A stretch of 64,000 bases of DNA from Fomitopsis serialis (taxonomy: Eukaryota > Basidiomycota > Agaricomycetes > Polyporales > Fomitopsidaceae): contig NW_025954964.1 of NCBI RefSeq assembly GCF_022376445.1, positions 310,001 to 374,000 of the forward strand. The letters run 5' to 3'. Below are positions 1-11,927 of the stretch, piece by piece. Numbering within the stretch: position 1 is the stretch's first letter; the number at the start of each line of letters is the position of its first letter. The position numbers and the translations under genes were made by a program. The notes below the pieces were generated by a model. That model had not been told where the DNA came from. It did no database searches and saw only the letters and a list, made by a program, of their open reading frames with translations.

Positions 1-302
1 CGGCACGTAGGGTGAACTGTTCGGAACGAGGATCCCAAATATGTGTCGAAGAGGACATTCCTGTCAGCGTCAGATGAAGGGATTGTATTAGTTCGCTGCC
101 GGAAACGTATACTAGTGGCTTTGCGGAATCGTGTAATTGGGGCCTGACACTAGAGGGTGTCAATCAGTCGCTATACATAAGGATGCGAATCAGGATGCAT
201 ACTAATGGCGTACAGATGCAAAGACCCGAGTGTCCTGCTGCGACAGAAATGCAGAGGGTATTGTGCGAGAGTTGAACGAACTCCGCAGCGTTTCCCAAGA
301 CA

Positions 303-653
303 TCAAGCAATGCTATAGAACAGGTCAGCGGAATTTTCAAGCAACAAGAATTCTCTGTATACCATACTGTTGCTCTTCTCGGTTGCTGCCTGCTGCCAGA
401 TATCGTTCTGAACTTTCCGGCGAGCTTCTGCGACGGCCCACATGTCTTCTGCGAGCGCTTCGACTTCCACTGGTAGAGGGTATGTCACATTGAGCGAGTC
501 GCGGGTCCGTTGCATCAGTTGTATGGTGTCCATGATTGGGTTTTGCGGCTTGTCCGTAAGCCGCGGTACGAAGAATCCTGGATGGATTTCAGGCAATGTA
601 TCCAATTGCGATGTTTCCAGACCCTGCAGGTCCGGAAGGATTGACTCTGCCAT
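303..653 (-). CDS. Possible exon of an uncharacterised minus-strand gene
   Basis: An open frame of about 116 codons begins at an ATG at 653 and stops at 303. The product is hydrophilic with a mixed, protein-like composition (for example PGFFVPRLTD and a helical stretch near EALAEDMWAVAEARRK). I recognise no family, signal peptide or membrane segment. Opposite-strand frames across it look like shadows. It could be a terminal exon of a gene continuing upstream, or a degenerate remnant. The rest of 1-1086 shows nothing I can call. Confidence 0.3.
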   Translation of the reverse strand: MAESILPDLQGLETSQLDTLPEIHPGFFVPRLTDKPQNPIMDTIQLMQRTRDSLNVTYPLPVEVEALAEDMWAVAEARRKVQNDIWQQAATEKSNSMVYREFLLLENSADLFYSIA

Positions 654-1086
654 CAATATTGACTTCCACAGGCTTAACCTGTGCAGCTTTGTGAGAAACC
701 GGTTTCCAGGCCATGACTTAAAGACCTACGCGGTTGTGGCGGAGAGGATCTGGTCACGGTGGTGGCGCAGGACAAGATCGTGGCGCGTACGGTCACGGCC
801 CGGTGTCACGGAACGCGTCCTGATCACGAGCGGTCTGTTGATCAAGGCGCCTGCGTCCGTTGGGCGTTCCGCCAGCCTCGTTGCCTGCATTCGTCCTCCC
901 TCCATCGCCCCCGTCGCATACACGCCGCCCAACGGCCATTTCTTGCATACTTCGTCGCGGGGACCGTCTGGCTCTGCAACGTCGACGCGCACCCTCTCGA
1001 TGGCCACCCTCGCCCGCAACCCGCTATCCATGCGACCGCACTCCCAGCACCACGCAGTCGCCCTCTCGCCATATCAGGGCACCACA

Positions 1087-3041
1087 ATGTCGAGGAAAGC
1101 ATCCACAAGCGGCAAGAGAGCAAGATCCCCAGAACCAACCAAGGACGGCGAGTCATCGCAAAGCATAAAGCGGTTGAAGGCCGTGGCCGCGCCTCAACCT
1201 CCCCCACCGATCACCCGCGAGGATCCCCGCGAAGAAGCGAGGAGAGAAAAGGAACGCAAACGCGCTGAGCGCGAAGAAGAGTTTAGGATCAAGTACACGC
1301 GTGCGTTTCCGCACTGGACGTTTCATTTCGACTTGGATACCGTGAGCCCCGAGGTGGCGGCTCTCAAGGATAACCTCGAGCGGCGAGTGAGGCACATGGG
1401 TGCGGTAAGTCGTCACTTCCATTCTGAGGCTAGCACAGGATTGAGCAGCTGTTTCGCGTCTCTTTCTTGCCTCCGAACATATAGGCAGTCGAGGACTTCT
1501 TCTCCAAAGACATCTCTCACCTCATCACCTTCGATGCGGAGGGCTCCGAGAAAGAGAACACTACCCAAGCGTCGGCATCCGCGACACCCAGTTTGCTCCT
1601 TAGTCCGATCAAACTTAAGGGACGGTAAGTACCAAGGTCAATCTGTAGGACACCATGCCCATGAGATCCAGTGATAGAGCGACGGGCGACGCGCCCATGA
1701 CTGCCTCCGAGCGGATTGCGAAGAAGGCCCTCTCCTTTGGCATCAAAGTATGGTCGCCCGCCAAGCTTGAGAGCGTCCTCGACAGATGTCACGCGCCAGC
1801 AGCGTACAGCACCCGCGCTCCCAACGCGCGCGGTCAAGCCACGACCAGCCGTCCTCTCACTCGCTTGCTGGAAGAGGAACGCACATACGGGACGACGAGC
1901 GAACGCGATCCCACTCAACGACGCCATGGCTTCACATACTTCTCGAAAGGCACGTACTTCGTACTCGTCGAGGACATGCACCAAGAACTCGCGACGATCG
2001 CCGCGGCCGAGTATCCCATTAAAAGAGGTCGGGATGGGCAGGAACGACCATCCTGGCCGGTGCTGTATTGCCATCCCCTCGCGCGCGGGCCTTTCATGCC
2101 GTACGACGAGAGGGAGGAACGGAGACGGGAACGCGCCGACAGGATGGACCGAGAGCGGGAGCAAGAGCGCGCACGGCGAAAGGCTCGGCTGAGGGAGGAG
2201 GAGCGCAGGCGGCAGGCGCAGGCCCTCGCGAAGCAGCACGACCTCCGGCGGTCCGTGTCCATGCACAACCTCCACCGGCGCGCGAGCTTCCCCGACGCTG
2301 CGTTCGCGATGGACGGCTTCGTCGACCTCGACGCGGAGTTCGGCGACGGGGACACGCAGTCGGCGAACGCGTCGGGGTACCTGGCGAGCGGCGCGTACAT
2401 GGCGGCCTCGGGGAACAGCGTCGGCGTCACGTCGACGACGGGGACGACGTCCGCCGCGGGGAACACGCTCCGGAACCTGCAGCTCCCGCCGGGGCTGAGG
2501 GGGAGGCTGCAGCAGCAGGTCGTCACGTCCAGGAGGGTGGTCAGCGGCGCGGAGAGCAAGGAGAAGATGGGCCCGCCGCCGAACATCCCGGAGAAGCCGA
2601 ACATGCTCCGCAAGAGCCGCAGCACCAACACGCTGAGGCTGCCGAAGCGCGAGGAAGGCGTCAAGCCGGGCTACTGCGAGAGCTGCCGCGTCAAGTTTGA
2701 CGATTTCAAGACGGTGGGTGCACTTTCCTCTTCTCCGTGTGCTTTGCGGGTGCTGAACGCGGGTGGCGGGGCTGTTGCAGCACATCAGCGGGCGCCGGCA
2801 TCGCAAGTTCGCCGCGGACGAATCGAACTTCCAGGCGTTGGACAGGCTCCTCTCACGCGTCCGCCGCCGCCCGAAAGCGGAGGTCGAGGCGGAGAAGCAC
2901 GAGTGGGCGCTCCGGTTCAGCGGGGGCCACGCCGACTTCGACGACACGGACGAGGACGCGACGATGCTGCCGAACGCCGCGGCGGCGAGCGACGACGACG
3001 TGAGGTGGGACGACTGGGTCGAGGACGGCGAGGAGCTGTAG
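1087..3041 (+). CDS. DBF4: DBF4/Dfp1/Him1-type regulatory subunit of the Cdc7 kinase
   Basis: Activator subunit of the Dbf4-dependent kinase, which phosphorylates MCM helicase to fire replication origins in the nucleus. Model: exons 1087-1404, 1485-1624, about 1672-2713 and 2781-3041, giving 586 residues in frame; the third-exon start is the least certain (an acceptor at 1665 also keeps frame). A BRCT-like motif N is visible where exons 1 and 2 meet (VEDFFSKDISHLIT), followed by WSPAKLESVLDRC. A motif-M-like stretch lies around ERPSWPVLYCHP. The C-terminal DBF zinc finger is split by the last intron: GYCESCRVKFDDFKT then HISGRRHRKFA, a CCHH set near residues 485-511. A long Arg/Glu-rich segment follows motif M. 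The ATG at 1087 is chosen because the N-terminus from it (MSRKASTSGKRARSPEP) looks nuclear and basic. The upstream extension of the frame has no support. Family assignment is strong. Confidence 0.9.
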
Positions 3042-3485
3042 GTGACACGCATCGTCGCCATTCGATCCCGTTTCGAACGACATTATGCGAGCGCGGTTAT
3101 TAGCCTCGATGATTAGGATGACATCACGGACCTCATCACGTACGCAGATTCTCTGAATGATTCCCTTGCATAGTATGATACACCATACAGTGACTGTACG
3201 TTGGTTCCATTGTACAACAGCCTGCATACCGCATTTTATCTATCTCTGTCCTCCCGTTGAATTCTCGATGTCCACCCTTACAAACCGCGTTGTCTGTCCG
3301 AAGTTACTGGAAAGGTGTGTTACAGGAAAAGTGATATTGGAACCTGTTCGGATACATCAAGACCAGTTGTGAATGTGAAACCGCTGGGATGGAATACAAT
3401 GGTGGTGGGGTATAATTTCGAAACAGGTCGCTACAGCCGTCAATGCACAATTTAATATTCTCCCAAAGCCCCGCGCCCCTCGTGA
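3042..3485. other. Intergenic, convergent 3' ends
   Basis: Between the DBF4 stop and the stop of the first secreted-protein copy. It holds only short unsupported frames; AT content is higher than in the flanking genes, as expected for 3' regions. I see nothing else. Confidence 0.6.
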
Positions 3486-4575
3486 TCACTCCGCCTTCTC
3501 GGTCACCGAGACGGTCAGCAAGGTGACGATCCCGTCCACAGCGATACCTACGCGTCCGACCGCGTCAGCACGTCGGGTCGCTTGCAGCGGGGAACAATCG
3601 CAGCCGCGGACGTACCGTGGTTGACGCCTGCGCTCCCTGCGGGCATCAGGCCCGTGACGTTCTGCGCGACGGTGTAGTACGAGATGCCGTCGAAGGATTT
3701 CAGGCCTATCGCATGGGCGACGAGCTGGTCACTGTACCGGAGGACACGGACGTTAGTCGGGTTCAATGTTGCGGAGGTGGGCGTACCGTCCGATGTTGTA
3801 CCCGTCGGGGACGATGTCGTGTCCTGTCTCGACATCCTCTTCCTTCGATACTCTGCAAAGAAAATGTTTATCCGTGTGTTCTGTACGGTGAGGACTACAA
3901 CTCACGCGAGGAACAGCGCGCCGCTATCCGCCCCAGGACCGTTCTGTATATAAACCCTGCATGCGCATCAAGTCAGTATCGTCGTCTTTCCAGGTGACCC
4001 CCGGTGTCTAGGCGAAGTATCGATACCTGAAGTGATTCCCGCCGATGAGACTCTCGAGGCAAGTGCCGATCTCCGAGCTGCCGTAGTCCTGTCGGAGCTC
4101 GATGGTCTGGTTCACCCAGCCGTTGCCGTCGCCGAGGTTGGCGGAGAAGGGGGAGCCGAGGTGGATGTCGAGGCACTCCTCGGAGCTGCAGACGAAGGGA
4201 CACGGTCAGTTATCAGTGATCGTGCGCGAACGCTTGGATCGTCACGCACAAGCCAATTGCGCGGGCGTAGTTGACGATGCCGTCGAGGCCGCTGTCCACA
4301 ACTTTCGGGGAGCTGAAGCCGGAGATGATGACCTAGTGACCGTTAGATGGTCGCCCTCCGTGCGGCAGGCTCGGTCTCACGTTCAGAGGCTCTCCGAGGC
4401 CGTTGCCGGTGTTGTCGAACATGGTGCCTCCGCTGTCGAGAGGGCTGTAGAACGCTGCTGGCGGACGTGTGAACGGGCTCTGCGTGATATCTGAGTTTAC
4501 GAGGAGGTCAGCGGGGTGGGCAGGCGATGCGAGGGCGGCGACGGTGAAGAGGGCGAGCTGCAGGACGGCGAACAT
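3486..4575 (-). CDS. Small secreted protein, tandem family copy 1 (unknown function)
   Basis: First of three tandem minus-strand paralogues. The ATG at 4575 opens a signal peptide (MFAVLQLALFTVAALA), then a short propeptide-like stretch and the family block GLGEPLNV. Further exons encode VIISG..., a DGNGWVNQT segment with an N-glycosylation sequon, IGGNHFR, PDGYNIGR, and a last exon ending IAVDGIVTLLTV. Seven short exons of the same layout as copies 2 and 3 can be traced; a CTAAC branch motif is visible in the intron after NIGR. It differs from the other copies in a longer propeptide and a C-terminal tail (SVTEKAE). No enzymatic motif is recognised. Extracellular location is inferred from the signal peptide. 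Exon edges were read by eye. Confidence 0.7.
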
Positions 4576-4660
4576 CGTTGCTTCAGCGAAGAAGCTGTGT
4601 CGGACGAGGCAAGCGAAGAGGACGCGAGTGGGCTGACACCGTGCGGCGCATGTCTAGTTG

Positions 4661-4668
4661 CTTATAAG
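4661..4668 (-). promoter_or_regulatory. TATA-like box of secreted copy 1
   Basis: Palindromic CTTATAAG about 86 bp upstream of the ATG at 4575. The two paralogues have TATA-like elements at similar distances, which supports a promoter role. The rest of 4576-5089 shows no gene. Confidence 0.5.
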
Positions 4669-5089
4669 GGCGTCGGACGTAGTCATTGATCGAAGAAGCA
4701 CACGAAGTCGAAGCTAAACTAGAGAGAGGCCGTCGCCATTTCCGGGCAGCCAGGTGGATGAGCCTGAGGTGCTCATGATCGCCCGGGGCGGCCGCGCTAT
4801 ACACATGTTCGGATGGAACATGGGCGAGGTGAGGTAACGGCGGTAAGAGCGCTGCAGCATCCTTCCGCAGTAGGATCGCTCGGGGCGCGAGCCAATGAAC
4901 GTGCGACTCTCCACTGGCACGTGTCTCGCAACACCAGCACGCCCAGAGCGCCCGTCCTTGCCAGTGTTCGTCTCTGTGCATCATCTCTGTCCTGTAGGCA
5001 AGTCTCATAGAGTTCATTTCATTCGCCTCATAGTCTGCTACTGAAGACCCCAGCGATACAAGAACACGAGCATCTCGCGCTCGCCGCGC

Positions 5090-6136
5090 TCACTGAATCG
5101 TCACCGTCAGCAACGTCACAATGCCGTCGATCGATATGTCTGCAGGCCAGCGCCACGAAGGCCGCATCAGCCCCAGCAAGTGCTTGTGTTCAGCAGAAGC
5201 TCACCGTGGTTGATCCCGGCACTCCCTGCTGCCAGCAGGCCCGTGATATTCTCGGCCGTCGTGCTGTATGTCACCCCTCCATAGCTCGTCGTCCCAAGCG
5301 CCCCCGAGACGAGGTCGTCCCTGTACGTGCGCTCGTTAGCAGGAGGCCGAGGGCGCGCCGTGCGCCGCTCCACGTACCGTCCGATGTCATAGCCATCTGG
5401 CTCGATGTCGTGCCCCTCCGACGCGTCTTCCTCATACGAGACGCTGCGTGACCCAGCGTCCCATCAGGTGAGCTATCATCCATGAGAATCAACCACGACT
5501 TACGCAAGGAACAGCGCCCCGCTATCGGCGTTTGTCCCGTTCTGCACAAAGATCCTGCGCAGAGTGAGCCATCCAGCATGCACTCGGTACCGCCTCGACA
5601 GGCGCACGCCTCACCGGAAGTGGTTCCCGCCGATCGCACTCTCGAGACACGTCCCGACCGACGCGTCGCCGTAGTCCTCGCGTATCTCGACCGTCTGGTT
5701 CACCCACCCGTTGCCGTCGCCCAGGTTCGCGCTCTGCGGGGCGCCGATGTGGATGCCGAGGCACTCCGTCGAGCTCGATACCAGCCCGGTGAGCGATCGT
5801 CTGCAAAGAACCGATGGCCACGACTCACAAGCCGATGGCGCGCGCGTAGTTGATCGAACCGTCGTACGTGAGGACGTCTGCCGAGCTCAGACCAGAGATG
5901 ATGACCTGGTGGCCACCGCATGCGCGCGTAAGCTCCTCCCACCGTTGACGCTACAAACGAGGAGCGCATACGTTCAGAGGTTCGCCGTACCCGTCGCCGG
6001 CATTCGTCAACATCGAGCCGCCATTATCCGCAGGGTTGTAATACGCCGCGGCGCGCTTCGTGAGCGGGCCCGCCGACGCGCGCAGGGCGACTGCGAGGAG
6101 TGCGAGGCCGAAGCCGAGGGAGCGTACAGCGTACAT
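5090..6136 (-). CDS. Small secreted protein, tandem family copy 2 (unknown function)
   Basis: The ATG at 6136 starts a signal peptide (MYAVRSLGFGLALLAVALRA), then LTKR, a plausible dibasic processing site, and the family block NPADNGGSMLTNAGDG. Later exons carry the DGNGWVNQT segment, IGGNHFR, PDGYDIGR, and LVSGALGTTSYGG with the C-terminus ending GIVTLLTVTIQ. The stop is at 5090-5092. Intron positions match the sister copies, so the trio arose by gene duplication with introns, not retroposition. It is closer to copy 3 than to copy 1 at both ends of the protein. Function unknown; secretion is inferred. Confidence 0.75.
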
Positions 6137-7248
6137 GGCGCGGGTACCGGGGGCGAGAGGCCTGAGACGTCAGTGCTGGCTGGCGGGGACACTCTGCACT
6201 GGCCGCGCTATTTATGCGCGCGTGAGGACGCACGGGGGAGAGAACGTCTGCGGGGGAGGTCCTGTATCCCCGGACACGGCAGGTTCCCAGCCCAGCGGGA
6301 CGCGTCGTCATATGGAATAGGCTGATTGGGAGTTTGCCAGAAGCTGCAGCGGCACATGGCCGGGGCGAGTGGGGAAGACGCGGGCCTGCTTCACTGCGCC
6401 GGGGCGTTGCGCGCCGCATGGCGAGCGAGGATTGCGATGAACGTTCGACAGACTTTCTCGGGGATTGAGCTGGCGGAAGGGGGCCCGATAGGGCCGTCGC
6501 TCGTCTGGTGCCGCTGTGGCGATCGAACGTTCGTTTGCAGCGTCGTGCGCGTGCGCTGGACCGGGTGTCCCTGTCAGTGCAGGAAGGGTCTGCAGTCACG
6601 TAACAGTGTGCAGCCGGGCGAATAGGCGCGATGTTCAGTACCGCAGCACGTACCGTCCTGTGAGCGATCCTGACGGGGCCGTCTATGTAGACAACTGTGC
6701 ACATGTAGAGGGTGATAGATGTCACGCATGCGTAAGGCCGTTCTTCGGTGTCCCACGCTTGATCTCAGCAGTGCTGTAGAGTGTCCGTATATAGAGAGCC
6801 TTGTGCATCTCTCGGTGATACTGGTTGTCCAACAATTGGTTGCTTGCAACGATGTCAAATAGCAGCTCTTGAGTGTCGAGCAAACCATGTAGTAAGTAGC
6901 GTTCGTAGACGCAGTGGCTGATGCTGACCGATCGAGTACGCAGGACAGTAGCTGAATTTGAATACCGTGACGAATTCGGCACTTCTGTCAGGTGGACTGT
7001 TGGACTTCGAAGTTCGCGCGATCTTCCTGGCATACCTACACCGGCCGGCATGACCCACGCCCGTCAAGCCAGGCCCAGGCCTCGGCGTACAGGTATCCCA
7101 CAGCTGCATCCAGTGTGTCTGGAATCCGTACCGCTCGTGGTGGATATGAAGTTTATTCTGGTATCGTAAATCCGTGCTGGACATGAGTTCGTGACACATC
7201 GAAAACATCCGTCTCTTCGTCCTGCTGTATGTGTGCGCCCATGGGCGC
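6137..7248. other. Spacer between secreted copies 2 and 3
   Basis: About 1.1 kb. Apart from the TATA-like element near its left edge, only short frames without codon or splice support are present. No paralogue fragment, repeat or RNA gene was recognised. Confidence 0.55.
6208..6215 (-). promoter_or_regulatory. TATA-like box of secreted copy 2
   Basis: CATAAATAG on the minus strand, about 72-80 bp before the ATG at 6136, matching the arrangement in copies 1 and 3. Confidence 0.45.
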
Positions 7249-8292
7249 TCATTGGATCGTGACTGTCAGGACACTGACGATGCCGTCTATAGCGATGTCT
7301 GGGTTCCGGCGGCACCTCTCGTCAATCACACGTATTTCAAGACCATTGCTGTGGCGGACACTCACCGTGGTTGATGCCGTTCGTGCCTGCTTGCAGCAAG
7401 CCCGCGACATTCTCGGCCGTGGTGCTGTATGTGACGCCGCCGTAGCTGGTCGTGCCGAGTGCCCCTGATACGAGCGTGTCGCTAGTAAATGTGTTTCAAT
7501 GTCAGTACTCGCAGTAGGCCTTGCAAGGGATCAGTCGCACCGTCCGACGTCGTATCCGTCCGGGCTGATAGTGTGGTGTTCCGTCGAGGGCTCCTCCTGC
7601 GACGCGCTGTGGATGCAGAGAGGTGCGCATGGTCAGTCCTCAGACATCACGGACGAGCGATCAAAACACTGACGCTAAGAAGAGCGCCCCGCTGTTCGCA
7701 TCGCCCCCGTCCTGTTTGAAGACCCTATCAAACCGATTCGGCCTCAATAAGCAGCCCCCTCGCACCGGCAGGTGGTGCTGACCTGAAGTGGTTCCCGCCG
7801 ATCGCGCTCTCCATGCACGTCCCGACGTCCGGGTGGCCGTAGTCCTCGCGTAGCTCTGCCGTTTGGTTCACCCAGCCGTTGCCGTCGCCGAGGTCTGCGC
7901 TCTGCGGGCCGCCGAGGTGGATGCCGAGACACTCCGTTGAACTGTGTGGGTGAGGACATACGGGCGGTCAGCGATGGGTCCAGCACGGAGTGAGGTGACT
8001 TACAAGCCGATCGCACGGGCGTAGTTGACAATGCCGTCGTATGAGAGAACGTCTGGGGAACTGTGGCCCGAGATGATGACCTGGGTGCGCACAGCGCGAT
8101 TGAGCGTGAGGGTTCAACGATGGCCGCGGGCAGAAGACGCACGTTCAGAGGTTCCCCGAGGGTGCCAGCGTTAGTGAGCATGGAGCCACCGTTGTCGGCC
8201 GGGTTGAAATACGCCGAGGCGCGTTTCGCGATGGGCCCGGCGGATGCGCGGAGGGCGAGGAGGGCGAAGCCAAGGTAGCGGAGGCTGAACAT
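7249..8292 (-). CDS. Small secreted protein, tandem family copy 3 (unknown function)
   Basis: The cleanest of the three. Seven exons can be read from the ATG at 8292 to a TGA at 7249-7251, giving roughly 230 residues: signal peptide (MFSLRYLGFALLALRASA), IAKR as a possible Kex2-type site, NPADNGGSMLTNAG, then VIISGHSSPDVL, an exon with LGIHLGGPQSADLGDGNGW, a short exon with SGALFLA, PDGYDVGR, LVSGALGTTSYGG, and the terminal exon ending GIVSVLTVTIQ. Introns are about 50-80 nt. No known catalytic motif is present and only scattered cysteines are seen. The conserved glycine-rich blocks suggest a compact extracellular fold, which is inference. Confidence 0.78.
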
Positions 8293-8387
8293 GGCGGAGG
8301 TGCTAGACAACGGTGGGGGGAGACCGTCGACCAGGAGCAAGGGTGGTGAAGCCGATGCTGCTGGGGAGTGCCGACGAGCATCCACGG

Positions 8388-8396
8388 CCTTTTATG
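8388..8396 (-). promoter_or_regulatory. TATA-like box of secreted copy 3
   Basis: GCATAAAAGG on the minus strand, about 100 bp before the ATG at 8292. Confidence 0.45.
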
Positions 8397-8399
8397 CGT

Positions 8400-10224
8400 C
8401 CATCCTGCGACGCTCGCTTGAGGAAGTGCGCTGCTCCCGTCATCCCGAGAGCGACACATATGGTGCTAGCTCGTCGGTGCCGGCGGTCGTCATATGGGTC
8501 GAGCGAGTGTGATGAGGGAGAGAACAGGCGTGATCGCGTGGCTGCTGGTGTGTTGCTGAAAAGACACCGTCTTCCCTTCCCATCGACGCTTGGTAGCCAT
8601 GTGCACGGTCGGTAGAAGATGAACGCTGACACCCTTTTGGAGGCATCGCGGGACGCTGGCGTCGCCGGTCAGCTTCGGGAAATCGATGATAAAGCGAGGA
8701 GACATACGATTGCTTGATGCTTGGCTATCGTGAGATGATACAAGGGCACACCACTAGGTCGGTACTCGGTGCTGGATACATGCACGGACACATTCCTAGA
8801 GGTATGTCAGAATTAGGTGAAACCAAAAGCTCATCTGATGCCCGTTGCGATAGTGTTCGTAGCAGTCACCGAAAGTTATGTATGGGTGCCGCAGCAGTTC
8901 TGACTTGCGGTGCCAACGACGTGAACGCGAATCTGACCACTCGCCGGGAGCTGATCTGTGCCAAGAAGGTTGATACACCTACGTCACGGGGACCTTTCCC
9001 CATCCGGAGAGCACGAGGAATGGTTGCGTCGCCTCCTTCTGGGTCCCGCACGAATGATCGCTGCGCATGGTGAGCGGGCGGGGTGCTTCGGGGTGCATAC
9101 GATTGCTGTTTATCGCGGGCCGCCGGGCTTGCAGTTGAGATGATCGACGCGTTTGTGGTGGGTGTCATGTGCAACCACACCGGAGATTTTTACCGTGTGG
9201 TGTACCCAGGGTGTACCACTATCTATCCCACCGTGAAACAAATGGGTGTACGACACCCGTTGAACACGATGGGAGCTTGGAACGAGACTCATCACACACA
9301 ATTGAAGAAGGCTGAAGGCGGTGGAATGCAAGAGACCAACTGCCCGACGGAGTGGTTGATAACGCGGCGGTACTGGCACCGGTCAGTAAGACGTGATTTA
9401 TCGGCGATTCGGCGCAACACTCAGTGCCGGTGCTCGACGGCCATACTGCACGCATCATACCCGAGCTGTGGCACGCCAAACACCGTAGATAGTTCAGAGG
9501 ACGAAGGACTGGCGATGTGGAGGAGGACAGGAAGCCGGGGAGGCAGAGGACATTGATTGTTATGCGGCGAATCTGATGCCGTTCTTGGTGCAGATGTGTG
9601 TGTCCGCATATGGCAACTAAGAATCGTCGGCCATCTCCGGCGCGGGTCTTCTGAGTGGTTGCGTGGTTCAACTCTCTCGTCTCTTGTTCGCCGCACCGGG
9701 CTGCATTCTGCACAATGCAGCGCCCCAGACACACACAGGTGGTCTGAGAGACGCACGGAGATGTTTTGAGAGATATGAACAGTTGTCTGCGCGTGAGCAG
9801 CGCAGCGCAGACGGGGCGGGGCCTGCTGGAGGAAAGATCATTTGGCCCCGCAGCGCTTCGGGGTATCAATTAGGTAACAGGTGTCACGCTTCTTAGTAGG
9901 TTCGTTTCACTCCTCGCCAAATTTGGTTTCTTGAATAGCGACCCTCTCCGCCACCGCCCTCGTCCGCGCCGCCCTCGCTGGCCGTCCGCGACATTTCTCG
10001 CTCGTCGCTGCCCAGCTGCGAGCCGCCACACGCACTCTGCGTGCACGCCAGGACGCTCGCAGCGCACACATTCAACCGACGTGCGCTAGTGCTTATCTCA
10101 CACGGGCTGGCTGTCGTCTGTGGCCACATCAAACCGTCCGCAACTGCTGCGGCGCGCGCCCCTGTTGGACGATTCTCCGCACACTGCTCAATTTTTACTC
10201 CTACAGCACCACCACATTTCTACC
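8400..10224. other. Long intergenic stretch, no supported gene
   Basis: About 1.8 kb between the secreted trio and the zinc-cluster regulator. All frames are short, overlap on both strands and lack splice-linked continuation. The right end presumably holds the promoter of the regulator. Confidence 0.5.
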
Positions 10225-11927
10225 ATGGCTGACTCCCCAGATGGCACCGAATCGGCAGCAGCCGAGTCGGGCGATGACGGACAGCTCACCATCCGCATTC
10301 CTAACCCAAAAGTCTACATGGCTCGTCAATCGCAGTGGAAAGGCCGCAGAGGAAAGCCGCGCTGTGATCATTGCCGTTTGAACAACCTCAAGGTATGTCA
10401 AATCGTATTATATAAGCGTAACATTCAGTACGGATGCTCATACGATGCCTATGGCCAGTGCGACCGCGTTTTGCCCACATGTAATCACTGCGCATGGGCA
10501 AATGGCCGAGAATGCAAGTACACGCCGTTACCGACTCCTGCGCATAGGGGCATCCCGAGATGCGACAGGTGTCGATCCCAGAACCTCAAGGTGTGTTTTC
10601 GGACGCAACGGGCTTTATAACAACGCAAGCATGCTCACATACGCCTTCTTCGCAGTGCGATCGCAGTTTGCCCATATGCAACCACTGTCAGGAGGATAAC
10701 GAGGAGGACTGCAACTACACGCCGAAGAAGCGGCACAAGGTTCCCACAGAGAACCAGACCGCGACACCGAAGGGCGACAGAAACGAGACGCCCTATACTT
10801 CGAAGACGGCTTCCTTTCTCGTCTCCGAGGTGCCTTCGGACCACGAGGGCGAGGCGGAGAGCTCCACCTCCAATGGAAACGGTGCCACTCCGACCAACAA
10901 GCACACCTTCGAGGCCGAAATGCGCACTGAGCCACAGATTAAGCAATACAAGCCACCTGGCTCACCTATGCCGGGTGATGATATTCCTATGGACGTCGAC
11001 TCGGAGATGTTCCAGCAGGTGGGCCCTGATGGAGCGGTAACCTGGGTGCGCAAGCTTGCGCTGCCTCCGCTTTCGGCGAAGGGCGCGTCCTCTGCGAGCG
11101 CGAGTGGCTCAGGGTACCACCGTCCATTTGTGCTCGACCAGGGCATGATCGTCACAACACCACACGTTGACCCGTGGACGCATCCGTCCTTCGCTCCTCT
11201 TCCGACCGTCGTCCTACAAACACTCGCGGCAATTACAGCAATGGACATGCCGACGCGACATGCGTTCGACGAGGCGCTCATACGGTTCGTAGGCGGACTG
11301 GCACCAGAATTACGGGAGACGGCGACGTTCATCACAGACGTCTACTCAGAGGTCGCGCATGCCGTATCCGAAGGTTTGGTATCGGAGTTGTCGCCCCGAT
11401 TGCAGCTCTGGGCGAGCTGCCACCATGCAAGAGCGGGTTCACGCAAGCAGCACCTGCTCATCCTCCCCAGGGACGCGTACTACAACATGGACCGTGTAGA
11501 CGAGGAGAGCCTCCGCGCTAGCTATGTCGCCCTGACGGATGGCGAGCCCGTGCCACTCAAGCCAGAGGACTCGGCGGCGGGCAGCTTGGCCGCGCTGGAC
11601 CCTTTGGCAGTGTTCGACCGCATACCGGTCCAATCGCAGATATACGACGTCTTGGTGTACACACACAGGAACCACAGCTCCGCTCCGAGCATGCTGTCGG
11701 AGGCCAGGCGGATAGGCGTCGTAAGTGCACCTCCATTAAGTGGAGTTTCAAGTTCCATTGTTGAGCTTGCTTTGTTGTAGGCGACGATCACCTGGCCGAT
11801 GGTGGAGATCTTCATCCGGCTATGCCCTCTCTGCAAAATGCGCGGCAAGAACAGCACGCGCGTCGCCTCCGAAGACGACCCCGCCCCACCTGTCTCACGC
11901 GCCCACTCACACGCCTCCAAGCGATAG
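10225..11927 (+). CDS. Transcription factor with two Zn2Cys6 zinc clusters
   Basis: Exons 10225-10392, 10459-10590, 10656-11720 and 11781-11927, all joined in phase 0, give 503 residues. The first cluster is built from CDHCRLNNLK (end of exon 1) and CDRVLPTCNHC...REC (start of exon 2). The second is built from CDRCRSQNLK (end of exon 2) and CDRSLPICNHC...EDC (start of exon 3). Each cluster is therefore cut by an intron at the same place. After a basic linker (PKKRHK) and a Ser/Thr/Glu-rich region comes a helical middle (VVLQTLAAITAMDMPTRHAF) and a C-terminal CPLC motif (FIRLCPLCKMRGKN). Zn2Cys6 proteins bind DNA in the nucleus; the target genes here are unknown. Double clusters are unusual, but the reading frame and splice sites are clean. 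The next gene is convergent. Confidence 0.85.

Noticed and set aside
442..1674. 410-codon plus-strand frame overlapping the DBF4 5' end
   Set aside because: Its downstream part is DBF4 exon 1 read through the first intron; the upstream extension has no coding signal and does not begin with a supported start.
4583..5017. Minus-strand frame upstream of secreted copy 1
   Set aside because: Covers the promoter of copy 1, no motifs, no splice links; composition looks random.
6024..6725. 233-codon minus frame overlapping secreted copy 2
   Set aside because: Shadow frame of the signal-peptide exon and its promoter.
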